Assembly (NCBI GenBank): GCA_013399875.1
Contig: VXAZ01005702.1
Location: forward strand, 1,095,768-1,159,767
Length of the DNA stretch: 64,000 nucleotides
Reading direction: 5' to 3'
DNA from: Gymnorhina tibicen
Taxonomy: Eukaryota; Chordata; Aves; Passeriformes; Artamidae
Notes under the pieces: model-generated
Told to the model about the DNA's origin: nothing
What the model saw: only the letters and a program-made list of their open reading frames with translations
Databases searched by the model: none
Shown here: in pieces, positions 13,855 to 26,870 of the stretch
How positions within the stretch are numbered: the stretch's first letter is position 1
Layout of the letters: every line of letters starts with the position of its first letter
Made by a program: the position numbers and the translations under genes

Positions 13855-13996
13855 GTCTTTTAACTACCATCCTCTCATCAGGAACAACATACATTTTAAA
13901 GAGGAGGTGTTTCATCTCCCCAAGCAAAACTTCTTCTTCTAAGTAAAGGTCAAAATGAGTAATTTTAATCGTTTCTAAGTCTTCTTTTCCCATGTT
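13855..13996 (-). CDS. Probable internal coding exon of an unidentified gene
   Basis: On the minus strand the sequence TTGGTTTTCAG gives a good splice acceptor just before 13996, and a strong donor, GTAAGTG, follows the last exon base at 13855. The 142 bases between are open in one frame: 47 complete codons plus one base (start phase 0, end phase 1). The encoded peptide begins NMGKEDLETIK, carries an acidic run (LYLEEEVLLGEM) and ends with DERMVVKR. Charged and hydrophobic residues alternate in a way typical of a folded protein, unlike most chance frames here. Reading through the donor meets a stop almost at once, consistent with a true exon end. I do not recognise the protein family and propose no function. 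I found no neighbouring exon with equal support, so flanking introns would be long. It could still be an exon relic or a chance match. Confidence 0.6.
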
Positions 13997-14017
13997 CTGA
14001 AAACCAATAAATTTATC

Positions 14018-14689
14018 ACTCTCCCCAAAAGAGATAAACCCTTTCCACAAGTTGTTTCAAGTAACTAACGTTTTGTATGAAAAATCACAGAATTCTGTCT
14101 TTGACATGAATGTTAATTGACAAGCCAGCTGTCTGATTTCTCATTTTCCTTTCCCTCACAACTTTAGATTTCTGTTTTAAACATATGGCTGAATTTTTGA
14201 AGTCCTGTCCCTTTTTTCAAGAGTATGAAACTTGGATGTTATCAGTGTAGCGCATTTCCTTGATGTTTCATTAATGTGTAAGAATATTTCTTCCTAATTT
14301 CATGTACCCCTTTTGAATTTTGTTTTTTAAAGTCCCATAGATAGTATTTTTAATGCCAATTTAAAGAAAAAGCAAACAAAAAAACCCCAAATCAAACCAA
14401 AACAAAACTAAAAAAAACCCCCAGCTCGGACTCTTCTGATTGCTATGGCAAGTGTGTCTGTCTGGCTCAGCAACTAAAAGACAATTTAAAGCATTTCCTT
14501 TTGTCTTTACATGGTCATTAAATATCAGGATTTTGGACCTGAATTAATGATGTCGAAATGCACATGATTAATGAATAAATAATGTAAGAATCTAGTGAAG
14601 TAATAGTAAATATCAAATAATATGGGAAGCCAATTTTACTTAAAATCAGAGACTTGAAAGTGGCTTCAGAGGAAGAGCCCATGTCCAAA
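14018..14689. other. Non-coding DNA upstream of the exon
   Basis: AT-rich sequence with a poly-A/AAACC low-complexity tract around 14365-14425. Nothing else identified. Confidence 0.45.
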
Positions 14690-15330
14690 CCAGAGCAATC
14701 TATACTTGTGTCACTGCTGATTGATGTTTGTCTAGTTTGTTCTTGAAACATCCAATGACTGCTTATGAGAATATATCTGAGGCAGTGTCAAAAACCTTAT
14801 TAAAGTCAAGATATACGGCATCTTTCATGTCTAAAAAATCCTGTCATATTATGGTATTGTAAAATGAAGGTAGATTATTGTGACCTGAATTATTTTAGAT
14901 ATTCATATTGACTTTGACTAATCTCTTTATTTAACAGCTATTTACAGAAAGAGATCTTGCTTCTATTTTCCTAGGCATGGCAATTTGGTTCCCTGGACTA
15001 TAACTCCACAGAATCCTTCTTCCTCTTTTTGCAACTCCCTAACTCATTTTTAAATTCTCTAGTAGTTTAGAAATTACTCATCCTCCACAGAGTCTCATAA
15101 ATAAGAAAGACAGCAAACTGTTTTTTACTCTGTGCTCACAAGTTAATGGTAGATTTTTTTCTGTGTGTGATTAGTAACCTCAACTAATTTTCACTTCCTG
15201 TATGCCTTCTTAGGCTTAATCTCAATGAAGAGCTCAAAATTTATGGGTGCTGGATGATTCTAATAGCTACTTTTAAATGTCTTTATCTCCCTTCTTCATT
15301 GTAGTGTAGCAGAGTAGTAAATTCCACTGT
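14690..15330 (-). mobile_element. Degenerate CR1-type LINE remnant
   Basis: Several phrases match the antisense of the CR1 ORF2 region as I know it: GTTCTTGAAACATCCAATGA, then GTGTCAAAAACCTTATTAAAGTCAAG near 14790, CCCTGGACTATAACTCC near 14990, and TTCCTGTATGCCTTCTTAGG near 15195. The order is that expected of a single minus-strand copy. The reading frame is destroyed by substitutions and indels, so this is an old non-autonomous remnant. Boundaries are approximate. Confidence 0.6.
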
Positions 15331-15555
15331 GAAAACTGCCGTATTTTTCCCCTCTATTCACTAAAATCGGAAATTTTTCATTGTCAGTCACACACTGCAC
15401 GATATATTTCAAAATGTATCTGGAAATGTGCTGTCCTGTCATATTCAATGCTGATCTTTTAAGTCTTTCCTGAAATATATTTTATGAATCAAAATAAAAG
15501 TTAAAGAAAGAAGTTAAAAGACCCAAAAAAGAAAGAAAACATTCTATTTTAAATC

Positions 15556-16342
15556 AAAGAGTCATAGGATATTCAGAGTTGGAAGGGAACCACAAGAATC
15601 ACTGAAGTCCAACTCCTGGATCTACAAAGGACAACCTCGAGAGTCAAACCATGTACCTGGGATCATTGTCTCAACGCTTCTTGAACTCTGTCAGGTTTGG
15701 TGCTGTGACCACTGCCCTGGGGAACCTGTTCCAGTTCCCAGCCACCCTCTGGGTGAAGAACCTTTTCTGAATGTCCAACTTAAACACCCTAGACACAACT
15801 TCAGGCCATTCCCTTGGGTTTTGTCACTGATCTTCACCAGAATGAAGAGATCAGTTTCTCCCCCTCCTTTTCCCCTCATGAGGAAGTTGAGGACTGCAGT
15901 GAGTTCTCCCTTCAGTCCCCTCTTCTCCAGGCTGAACCTCAGCCACTCCTCCTATGGCTTCCCCTCTAGCCCTTTCACCATCTTTGCAGCCCTCCTTTGG
16001 GCATTCTCCAGTAGCTTTTTATCTTTTTCATATTGCAGCATCCAAAACTGCACACAGCACTTAAAACATGGCTGCACCAGCGAGAGTAGAGTCGGACAAT
16101 ATCTTCCTCAACTGGCCAACTGTGCTGTGCCTGATGCCCCCCAGGACAGGGCTGGCCCTCCTGGCTGCCAGGACACTGCTGACTCACATTCTACTTGCCA
16201 CTGCTCAGGACCTACAGGTCTGTTTCTGTGGTGCTGCTCATCATCTCCTCACTCCGAACTCTGTATGTACATACAGGTTTGCCTAATCCCAGGTGCAGAA
16301 TCTGGCACTTTTCTTCATTAAACTTTATAGGGTTGGTGATTT
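15556..16342 (-). mobile_element. CR1 LINE, 5'-truncated, minus strand
   Basis: The left edge carries the antisense CR1 3' end (AGTCATAGGATATTCAGAG, then TTGGAAGGGAACCAC), followed by the expected CR1 order: CCTGTTCCAG near 15727, GTGAAGAACCTTTTCTGAATG near 15753, TCTTCTCCAGGCTGAAC near 15921 and CAGCACTTAAAACATGGCTGC near 16056. It ends near GGTTGGTGATT at about 16342. The copy is about 790 bp and truncated at its 5' end, as most CR1 copies are. Overlapping frames of 60-166 codons lie inside it but are not genes: none is an intact CR1 protein. Confidence 0.93.
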
Positions 16343-19300
16343 TTTTTTTCTTTAGCTCCAGAAGAAGACCAGTCTTCCAGAAGAAAACAAATAAGTAATT
16401 TTGGCTTGACTCAGTTGCAATTTTGGCAGAGCCACAGGCACAAGAAGGTAAATTTAATTTTTCTTTTGACCCTATTCTTTATAAATATTGAGTGTTCCGT
16501 ATTTGATCATAGAACCACATTGTTCTTATCATTCCTGTTTGAAGTGTTGCTTAATATGTCCAAGTATATACAAAATTAAGAAAGTAAGGGAGAACAGTTG
16601 ATTTTATTTTTTTTATTTCCATCTGGTTTATAAAAGGTAAATTATCAGAAGATACCTCTGCTCTGTTAGTGGAATTTCAATTTGAGGATTTGTGCTATTT
16701 CATCCTTTCTTTCATAGATACAACACAAAAGATTGCTATCCAGTCATACCTGAAGAAAGTGATGATCCTCAATCTTTGAACAAAATATAGAGCCATTTCG
16801 GTCAGCTACTGAAAGTAAGTGAAGTTGTGTGAGTGTGTTCAGTATAATCACCGTCATTCTAAACACAGACAGAAGGGACAGGAGTCAATGAGCACTGTAG
16901 GAGAAACTACTAACCTTGTGGCTGCAGTTAGCAACCTGGCATCCTGACTAAGAAGTGGAGATCCTCAGTAAGGTACATAAGAGGTAAGGTACATAAATAC
17001 AGACTTATGATCAGTGAAAGTATGAAATCAAAAGGACTCTGGATACTTTGATACATTTAATTAGAGAAAAAATATAGAGTGTAATCTTGTCATCAAGTGC
17101 TGTAATTCTGTCAGATCTTAGAAGTGATGCATAATTGGGCCATGCTAGCACTGGGTGATCTGCATGAAGGGGAAAATTAAGGTCAGGAGGAGTGGTTTTG
17201 ATAGTGACAGTCTTTCTTTCAGTATAAGGTTAATACTTCACCACTCTTTCACTTGGGAAGGTGAAAATATTTTCATTTTAAAGGCCTACCAAGTCATAAA
17301 GAACAGCCAGTTTCCTCCTTCCTGGATAAAAAAATTTGTTTTCCAGAAGTGTATATAAAAAGACTCATATACCTGTAAAGCAAAAAACCATACACTCCTT
17401 TGGGAATTTTGGGGTTTATAGGTTTGCTCTTCACTGCCCTGAAGCTTGTGAGAGAGCTTTCTGAGTTATCCTCACAGTGGAAGACATTTCATCCCCTTGG
17501 CCCTGCAGTAACTTCTCTCTTTAAGTTCATGAAGATCCTACATATTGCATGCAGTGCAAAGAATCGGGATGGTCAAAATGTCCCAGTACCCTGCTTTGAG
17601 ACTCGTCTGCTGATGTGAGGGAATGATTATACTGCATATATATATATAATGTATAGATGCACTTGCATAAGAATATGAATGCATGTGATATATGTATATA
17701 ACACAACAGTCTGTTCTGTGTATTGACGTTTATTTGATATGGTATGGATGAGGAAAAGAGGAAAGCAAAACTTGCACTGCTTATATTAAAATAAGTAACT
17801 CTTTTGCTGCTTAGCTGATTCACTTCAGAGTTTTTCCTGCTCAGCTGCTCAGGGTCTTCAGCTTCATTCGCTCCACTTTTCAAAAAATGTATTGTGGTTA
17901 ATTTTTGCATTCCATTTCTTGGAGTTCTCCAAGGTTTTTTGGTTTGGTTTGGTTTTTTTTAAGTTCAGTCTTTCTCCATTAAATCCTCTTCATGAAAAAG
18001 CCTCTTTGAAAACAGGCTTGCCATCACTCCTCCTTGACTGGCTTAATAGCAACTCCCTGATTAAGTGAAGGATGGGAGCCCACACTCCCTATTGAATCAC
18101 TGCCTGCATCTCAAAGAGAATCTGTAGATGTATCACAAGAAAAACATTCTTGATAACTGAGTAAGATTGATGAAGTAAGGACACAAACACATTAATTTGA
18201 CACAGTTTAAAATGCTTTTGATCACTCAGATAAAATTGTGAGAAATACACAGATAAATATAGATGATGTACATACATATGATATACAGATAGGTGATACA
18301 GAGATAGAAGATTAGATAGATAGATAGACAGATAAAAGCTTTTGAAAACTTGCTGAATAATAAGAAATTAAGGCTTTTCAGTATTATATTTGCCTTAAAA
18401 TGCAGTAAGTATAAGTAACACAGATAAGTAACTGGCTATTTTCATAGTAAAATTACAAGCTTATGCTTATAGAGGTAAAATACCCCTACCTGAGTCCCTT
18501 GGGATGCAGCACAAGACTAAATGCTGATCTACTGACCAGTGTAATATTTTTTACATGCAAATGGCTAATTTTGTATGCATTCCAGAACATTTGAAAACAT
18601 AATTACTACCTATATAAAGTACCTCCTAAAAAGGAAATTGTATGACGTACTCCTGCTTTTATATTCCGGCTAAAGACACAGATTTTTACTCATTGTTTTT
18701 TTTTTTTCCTTCTTTCATGACCAATGACATATTTCACTGGAGAGGAAAAAGGTGGTTTAAGTTGTCCATAAAATTTTAGATTCAAGTGCAAAATGTAACA
18801 GATGAATGCTGTTTTGTTAATTATTTTCCTAACATTATTCTTCCATACAACACCGTATTTTTTTGCTGACTGTCACTCCATCTTCAAACCATAAAAGATT
18901 TTACATTATATTCTTAAGCTACACAGTGTTGTGAAAGATGGTCTTCTGTGATACATGTGGAGTAGATCTGGAAGAATCTGAAGATACTTGGTATTTCCCG
19001 AGCTGTGTTTAAAAAAAAAAAGAAAGTCTTCTCTGATTGACTTTAGTTTTATCAAAACAATTTATTCAACTTTACAAGTATTCTGTTTCTCTCCATTCCT
19101 GATGTGAGTACTGCAACTAATAAAGCAAATCTTATGACTAAAGTTCCGTTTACAATTTTTATGATAACCATTATAGAATAAGATTAAATTTCTCTTTTCT
19201 GTTCTAACTTTTCAGTGCTAAAAAGAGTAAAAAGCAGTAAAAGCTTATTTTTGTCATTAAAATGAGTAGATATAATCCCAGAAGTAGTGCACTGAATAAG

Positions 19301-21452
19301 AAGGTATAATTTTTAAACAGTAAGTTTTATGATTATCACATTTCTCATTATTACTATCTTTAAGGATAAGAACAGATTAAAAGACTGAACACATGAGAAA
19401 GCACTGAATGCTGTAACATTTTTATGCAATTTAATATGATCTAATCTCTACCTTTGGTCTCTGGAAATAAAAAGCGTGATATCTTTAAAATCGTGCCCTT
19501 GTAATCTGCATTTTAACTAAATTATGTTTTTGGTTCACAAGACATTCTCTATTTTATCCTGAAAACAGATTATTTTCATGTTAATTAGGTTCTCAGTGCA
19601 TTAACTATGGAAAAAGAAACCAAATTTTTATAATCTTTTCAATATAATTAAAGTAGACCTTCATTCCTTACTTCAGACAATATGCCCCAATTAGAAGACC
19701 AGCAGTGTGAATGTACTAAAAAGTCAAATCTAAGACCTTCCAAAAGACAGGAAAAATTTAAATAACTACATTATGAACAATGATTTGACTGAGGTAGTTT
19801 CTACAGTTTGTAAAGATTTTGAGTGCTTAAAGTGAGATTGAGACATGATTCAATTACTTGATACTCAAACTATGACCCCACAAACTCTTTATTCCAAAAA
19901 AATTTTATACTATCTTGTTTGCCGTAGGTAAGTTCTTTTTTCAGAGAATTTTTAATACTGCTTCAAAAACATGCTCAGAACAGCCACAGCCTCAACAATA
20001 ATAAAATGTTTCACATTCACATCAGTTTTGCACATCATTGAGATAAAAAAATACCACTCCTTTAATTTTTTCCTCTGTTTTGGGGCTCAGTCTGTATTAG
20101 GTGCTAATAAATCACCTCTAACATAAACTGACATGATTGATGTCCTCATAAAAATGTTTTAAATCTGTCTTAACTTTTAGGCATTGTTAGAGAAGTGAGT
20201 GATTCTGAACTTTTGTATAATAGTCTAGTTGATAGGGAATTTTTCTAGGAAATAAGAGAAACATTTAAATGTCCATGTCTCCAAGTGTGTTCAAACTACA
20301 TCCTTTAAACTCTGGGGCAGGGCCATAACCATGAGGGTCTAGTGGAGAAGGAAGAGAAGGGTCCAGTAAAGACATGAATGTTTCCTCCCACTGAGGAAAG
20401 AGTTGAATCAAAAAGCAAGAAAAAACCTGTATGTGAAACAGCAAAGTTAAAAATTCTAAAACTGTCCTGAAAACAAAATCAACTTGGTAATTGCCATTGA
20501 CTACAGAAATACATATATAATTGCCCATGATATGAGAAGTATAAAAAAAGTTTTGATTTTCTGAGAAACATCCTTTCTTTATAAACTAAGTGGAAATATA
20601 AAATTTCCTTAGTCAAAAGAAAAACCTCCCTAACTAAGGCCTTGATACAAGTCCAGCTGAAATTGTTACCAACTCAATAGGTGTCTGGAAGATGCCATAC
20701 ATAGATGATGCCTAAATTCACTTAAGCACATGAGTTGTCTCATATAAATCAATGTGATTTCAGCCATTTCATAGCAGTGTTTATTTTAAAAGGCAGGCTG
20801 CCCATCCACTGAAAAGAGGGTAAAATTCTGATCACTTCAGTAAACATATAAGATTTATTTAGTAAAGGCACCTTCAGCTACATATTTCAGATAATGTAAA
20901 GAAAGACAGATTTTCTACCAGTAATCTCATTCTTCTATGAAATTCTGACGGACAGTGCTAGAGAGTGGACAAGTAAAAATAAAAATATCTATATAGAATT
21001 GCAAAAGAAACATATTTGTTCTCCATAATGATATTAGTGTAAATAAACAATTTTAAGTGTACTAATCCCAGGGTCCCAAGGAATTCTCCTTATGAATGTA
21101 AAGAAAATGCTTAAAAAGCACAGTTACTTACAGCAACTAGTTTCTTATTAAAATTTATGTCAGACACTCAGCTTAGAAGTTGTGCTTGCATATATATTAG
21201 CTGCAGTAGAGACCTTCTTAGTGCACACTGCTCTCTGTAATGAAGCTTCAAATGTTCCAAGGTTCTATTTTTCATTTTAGGAGAACATTTTCCAATAGTA
21301 TCTGGGGTTTGAGAGTTGAAGTTTATTTTGGAGGGGGATGAATTTTACTGTAGTGTTCTCTATATAGTATCCTACCCTGTAGAGCTCTGAAGAATTTCTC
21401 AGTACTTCACATTTACATCCTTCACGTGCTTGAGAATCTTGTTAAAGGTTCT
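16343..21452. other. AT-rich non-coding DNA
   Basis: No supported gene or mobile element. It holds two copies of GTAAGGTACATAA (16968-16980 and 16984-16996), a TA run at 17638-17648 and a GATA microsatellite at 18313-18334. The 127-codon minus-strand frame at 17527-17910 runs through the TA repeat and has no convincing donor site. Confidence 0.45.
18313..18334 (+). repeat. GATA microsatellite
   Basis: About five TAGA/GATA units with one interruption (GACA). Confidence 0.85.
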
Positions 21453-22012
21453 TGTAATGGTTTAACCCCAGCTAAATAAGTACCACACAGATGCTTGTTC
21501 ATACTCCCTTGGCAGTTCAGGGGAAAGAACTGGAAGGGTAAAAGTGAGAGAACCCATAGGCTGAGATACAATCAATTTAATAGGGAAAGAAAAGCAAACT
21601 AGGGGATTCATTCACCTCTTACCTTGAGCAAGCGGGTGTGCAGCCATCTCCAGGAAAGTCAGGCTCCATCATGTATCATGGTTACTTCGGAAGACAAATG
21701 GTATCACTTTGAACATCCTCCTTTTCCTTCTTCTTCACCCCTCTTTATATACTGAGCATGATGCCACACAGTATGGAATATCCCTTTGGTCACTGGGGTC
21801 AGCTGTCCCAGCTGCATCGCCTCACAACTCATTCTGCACCCCCAGCCTACTCGCTGGTGGGACAGCGTGAGAAGCAGAAAAGGCCTTCAGTCTATGCAAC
21901 CACAGTTCCAATTAAAACATCCATGTGTTACCAACACTGTTTTCAGCACAAGTCCAAAATATAGCCCCATACTGTGAAGAAAATTAACTCTATCCCAGTA
22001 AAACCTAGCACA
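21453..22012 (-). mobile_element. Solo LTR of an avian endogenous retrovirus
   Basis: The block runs from TGTAATGGTTTAACCCCAGC to CCTAGCACA, giving TG...CA ends and about 560 bp. I recognise it as an abundant avian LTR family that in sense orientation starts like TGTGCTGGTTTTGGCTGGG; the sense strand here is minus. In that orientation the TATA box lies at 21743-21751 and an ATTAAA-type polyadenylation signal near 21575. Flanking 5-6 base duplications are not visible (GTTCT against GGCTA), so it is probably old. No adjacent gag, pol or env sequence is present, so it is a solo LTR. A related truncated copy lies at 26376-26834. Confidence 0.88.
21743..21751 (-). promoter_or_regulatory. LTR TATA box
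   Basis: Reads TATATAAAG on the minus strand, at the position expected for the core promoter of this LTR family. Whether it is active is not shown. Confidence 0.55.
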
Positions 22013-25000
22013 GGCTATTTGCTCCCTTTTTTGGACCACAAATCCTGAGACCCAACTTTTGCCAAATCAGTGCAAGTAAGAAGTAATTTGAAATCAAGAG
22101 CTACAAAGTACAGAAGTCCCTTTTTCCAGAAGGGTCTATAGAGGTTGTGATTATAAGTGAGCAGATCAGAAAAGGAACTCAGAAAAAAATTAAAATTATT
22201 TTAAATTTCAAATAAGGGAAAAGGATGAGTGAGATAGATAGTTCATTAGATGGCAAAGATTTTTTTACAAAAATACTGTAAGTTCAGGTTTTTATCTGCT
22301 GAAATAAACAAAGTGATTCTGTCTAAAATCAGGCTGAATAACAACAATCTTGTGCATTATCTCTCTCCATATTTCTGGCAATTCATAGGAGCTTTACAGC
22401 CGCATTCTCTCAGATGTAACAAGCTTATTTGGTGATGTGATACTCTCTCTTTACTTGGGTTTAGCACTGTTTAAGAACATTTTGAACTCTTTCATCAGCA
22501 TAATTCCTAATAATTCCAGAAAGAAGTCAGCAATTTATAATTGCAAAATGTTTTAGAATTGGTTAGAAGTCATGTAAATACATTCAAAGACCAGGTGCAC
22601 AAATGCCTATCCCAGATGATGAACAAAAGACTTGTTCTGGAAGATCATGAAAACTATTAACAGAAAAAAATATTAGGAATTTTCTGACAAAGATCATGCA
22701 TTTTTATTTTACCTTCTGACCATGTGTGTTCTTACTGGACTGGAAATTTATTGCAGTTTTGGTTTTGACCACTGTCAGTTGTGAAGACCTGTTTGTTTAA
22801 AAATATGCAGTAAAGGAAGAGCGAAAGAGGAGTTCAGCTCTCTCTTGGAGGCAGGACTTTATCAGCAGCAGGTAATGAATCTTGACAGTTAATCATATGG
22901 GGTTTTGTGTTGCTGAATATGTCTCTGTCCTTATCTATTTATACACAGAGAGGGAATATAGTGTCTATTATATGGTAATAATACAGTACATACTGCTGCC
23001 TACAACTACAGTGTTTAGATAAAAGATAAATTAAAAGATAAAATATTTTAAAAGTTATAAGAATTTTTCATATAATTATTTATTGAGCACTGAAAATTTA
23101 AATACTAGCAAATACTATCTCTGTCCATGGTACTTTAGAAAATTTTCTGATAGGGAAAAACTTGTCCTCTAATTCACTGCATAGGCATAATGCTCATATT
23201 TATGAAGAAAATAAATAAGTCACCTTTGAGCTATTACCTCTAAATATAATTATGGGCATTTTCTAGAGAGTTTGTTGAAAATTAGTTGACCTGAGGCACT
23301 CAAGCTCAACAACTTTCACCTGAAAAATTAGTGCACACTCAATATTTCATAAAAATGCTGTGGAAGGCTTCCTTGCAATCTTTTTTTTTTTCTTTCTTCT
23401 TTTTTTTTTTTAATAAGGATAATCATCTCTTAGATAGAAATAAATTATTCTTAGTCACACTATGCTTTTGGTTTTGTTGATCCAAGTGAAACTAAGTTTT
23501 GAAAAGTGCTGAGAGAGGTGTTCACTCTGAGTTGGAGTATGAGTTTATAGAGGTGATTGAACACTCATCATGTTCTACAGTAATGTGCTAAGATGCACTT
23601 TAAGTGGGAGTGTAGCTCTTCAAAAATATGTGCTTCAAAGCAGTGCAGTCTGCAGATTTAGATTTGGTGCACTGTGTATGTGCATGAGGTAATAAACTAG
23701 TAACAATGAGAAATGAATGAATAAATTCCGTTATTTTGGACATATCTTGTCTTTCCTCTGGCCAAAAAGTATGAAAGAAAAAAATAAAGATCGTAAGTTC
23801 TCTTTATTTATTGCATCCCATAGATGAGTCCACTCTAACAATAGAAATCCACAGTTCAGAAGGTGGACACAGAATTGAAGAATTGAATGAAATCTTACTG
23901 TTGTGAAATTAAAAACAATGAAAAACAGTGTTTGCATGAGCAATGCACAACTCAAGTTAGAAATCCTACAAGATTTTAAAACATTTCACCTTTTTTCCCA
24001 AAGGAGAGCCTTACAAAATACTATGCAACTTCCAAATCTATTACCAAGAAGGACCATATGAACAGCAACGTACTTTCCAAAGCAGGCAGGTGCCCTTTTG
24101 TTTATTTTTTTTCCAGGAAATTTGATTTATGCTGCAACTTTGCAAATATATCTGCAAATATATATGGGGTTTTTTCCCATATCCCAAATTCCTTTTAAAC
24201 CATATTGCCTTCCATTTCAGCCTTTTCTTTCTAGTCTCAGTATTTTCGTCACAGAATTTGAAAAGGTTATTGAATAACTTATTGTTCAATTAACTTACTA
24301 TTAAATGCTAAAAAGTTATTAAAATAACTTACTAAAGGTAACAACAAAAGTAGAATCCAACACAAAACCATTTTAGAGCTGGGCACTGGACAATTGTCCA
24401 TGAAATACCTCATTTTGTTCTGACTTTATTTTGCCACTTTGATTTCCATCTGATAAACAACAGTGTAACCTCTCTTTTCATCAAAATAATTTCACTGTTC
24501 TTATTTCTTATTTTTAGGCTTGTCTATCATTCAAAGCATTGCAAATGAAACTGTAAAACTGGAGATGTTTTAGTTTCTACAGAGGTAATCAGTAGAAAAA
24601 ATTTTGGATGTCTGCAATCAATTTAGAAATCTCAGAAGCAAGTCAGATATCAGCATTAAAGGTTCTGTTTGATGTCTGGCAGCTACAGTAGGGAAAGAAA
24701 TCTGCCTGAAATATTAGCTCCTAGTTTCTGCTACAAGCAGGCATTTGAAAGTGTGACTTGAAAAAACCGATACAAGTACAGCTCTAACTAGCTTCTGCCC
24801 AGTGTTAACACAAAACTATAAACCAAAAGTAAGCACTTAAATTCTGATTAAGGTCAACATTCTCTTTGTATCTGTTCTTTCCCTGAGGGTCAGTCTATAT
24901 GTTACCAATAATCACGAAACAAAAAGGAAATACTTCCAAATTTTTCAATTATTAAATGATGGGTGAATATGTATCACTTAGAAAAGAATTCAGCTTACTT

Positions 25001-26375
25001 GACATTGTTTCCCCAAGAGGATACTTATCATTCCTATCTAGCTCAGTTAGAGTTGGTTGAGTTTGGGTTTTATCGCTTTGGTTTGGCTTGGTTTATTTGT
25101 TGGTTTTGTTTTTTTCTTTTCAAACATATTTATCTTCATTTCACACGTCTGTGTCTGTATACATTCTGTACCAGTGATGTGGAAGGTAGAATTGTGTTAA
25201 AAGCATAGGTGGGTGAACAAGGCCTTCCTGCTTGGCTGGCTGTCCCAAAATGTTACTATGGAAACCATCAAATCCTGTCTTTCTAAATAACCATATAAGC
25301 ACATTTAAGAAGAAGAAAGACAAAAAAACCCCAAAACCTACTAAAAAAAATTCCTAACAATCTTTGCTCTGTTTTCATGTTTGTAAAAGATTTTGCAACA
25401 GAAGATCCTTTCACTTGGTATAAATGAAATTCAATCAACACTTCACCATAAACACTGCCAGACAAAGATGGTCAATGGATAAATTACACTTGCTAAAACC
25501 AATCGTCTTGTGTTCAGTCTCACATATTTGAGTCAATAGATTGCCTAATCATAGAGGAAGTAAGCTTTGAAAGCAAGAGAAGGTTTATTGCATGACTTCT
25601 CTGGAACTAGGAGATGTTAAACTCTGGACACAGAGAACAGAACAAAAGCACAAAAACCTTTTAAACTTTAAACAATATTTTTTTAGTTTTAATCATATTT
25701 TATATCTTTATATTTCTAAAGTGCTCTTTTTTAACTTCTTTCAAACCTTTAATGTGCTTCCCACCTTTCAAGAAGTATCTATACAAGGTGTATATTATAC
25801 GTCTCCTATCTCCATTTTAAAGCATTCACTATCTATTTACCAGCTATTTTTGTATCATGGCCTCTTTCAGAAGGTTTCCTTTACTAAAAATCAAGTGCTA
25901 AAAGTGCTAGAAGTTTGAATGAATCTTCTTGTTCTTTAACGAGATGAGAAGACTCATCTGAGAGACAAGTTTTATTGAACTATTGAAAATTATTTAAAGA
26001 CTTCATCTATTTTGTTTTCCTGCATCTACACATTTTTTTAAGTTCACCGTTTCTGCTGGTGGGAACTATCCCTGAACTAGACATGCTCTTCAGCTGCTTT
26101 AGTGTAAACACTGTTATCCTTCTGTTATCTGCCTCTGCTGGCAGATTAGATTAAGACATCAGCTCTGTTCTGAGGTCAAGCTGTAGATTGACTTTCGCAT
26201 ATATATTCTCTGCTGAAAAATTCTTTGGGGAATAAAGACGATCTTTTCAGGCGAAGTTGTGCAAAGGAATTTTGGACTGATGATTCCTAATTTCCACAAC
26301 AGAATTTGCTGATCTGATTTGTTAAGGAATGAAAGTGAAGTAGCAGGATTCACTCCGTAGTTACCTCAACTGATG
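22013..26375. other. AT-rich non-coding DNA
   Basis: No supported gene or mobile element. There is a pair of T-rich tracts near 23379-23412 and a GGTTT-rich run near 25075-25110. Short frames here lack splice context or recognisable sequence. Confidence 0.45.
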
Positions 26376-26834
26376 CTGGTTGAGCAGTTAATAGGAAAGG
26401 AAAAGCTGTGCATGCACACAAAGCAGAACAATTCACCTCTTCCCATAGGCAGGCAGGTGCTCAGCCATATCCAGGAGAGCAGGGCCCTACATGTAACAGT
26501 AACTTGGGAAGACAATCACTCCAAATGTCCTCCCCTTCCTCCTTCTTTCCCCCACTTTATATACAGAGCATGATGTCGTACGGTCTGGAATATTCCTTTG
26601 GTCAGTTGGGGTCACCTATCCCGTCTGTGTCTCCTCTCAGCTTCCCAAGCTCTCCTAGTCTCCTCCCCAGCATGGCAGTGCAAAAAGCAGAAAAGGCCTT
26701 GGCTCTGTGCAAGCCCTGCTCAGCAATAACAAAAACATCTCTGTATCATCAACCCTGTGTTCAACACAAATCCAAAACACAGCCCCATACCAGCACTGTG
26801 AAGGAAATTAACTCTACCCCAGCCAAACCCACTA
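26376..26834 (-). mobile_element. Truncated copy of the 21.5-kb LTR family
   Basis: Aligns over most of its length to the LTR at 21453-22012 in the same orientation. Shared blocks include the CAGCCATCTCCAGGA region, TTACTTGGGAAGACAA, CCTTTGGTCA, GCAGAAAAGGCCTT and AATTAACTCTA. The left part (R-U5 in sense orientation, about 100 bp) is missing; similarity begins near AGTTAATAGGAAAGG. The 150-codon plus-strand frame across it is not a gene. Confidence 0.85.
26555..26563 (-). promoter_or_regulatory. LTR TATA box
   Basis: TATATAAAG on the minus strand, aligned with the TATA box of the other copy at 21743-21751. Confidence 0.45.
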
Positions 26835-26870
26835 TCTGCAAAGTTTTATTCAAGATGTAATTTTAATGTC

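Noticed and set aside
15821..16321. 166-codon plus-strand frame
   Set aside because: Lies wholly within a minus-strand CR1 copy and reads its antisense.
17527..17910. 127-codon minus-strand frame, with SGANEAEDPEQLSRK-like start
   Set aside because: The first part looks protein-like, but there is no good donor and the rest reads through a TA-rich microsatellite.
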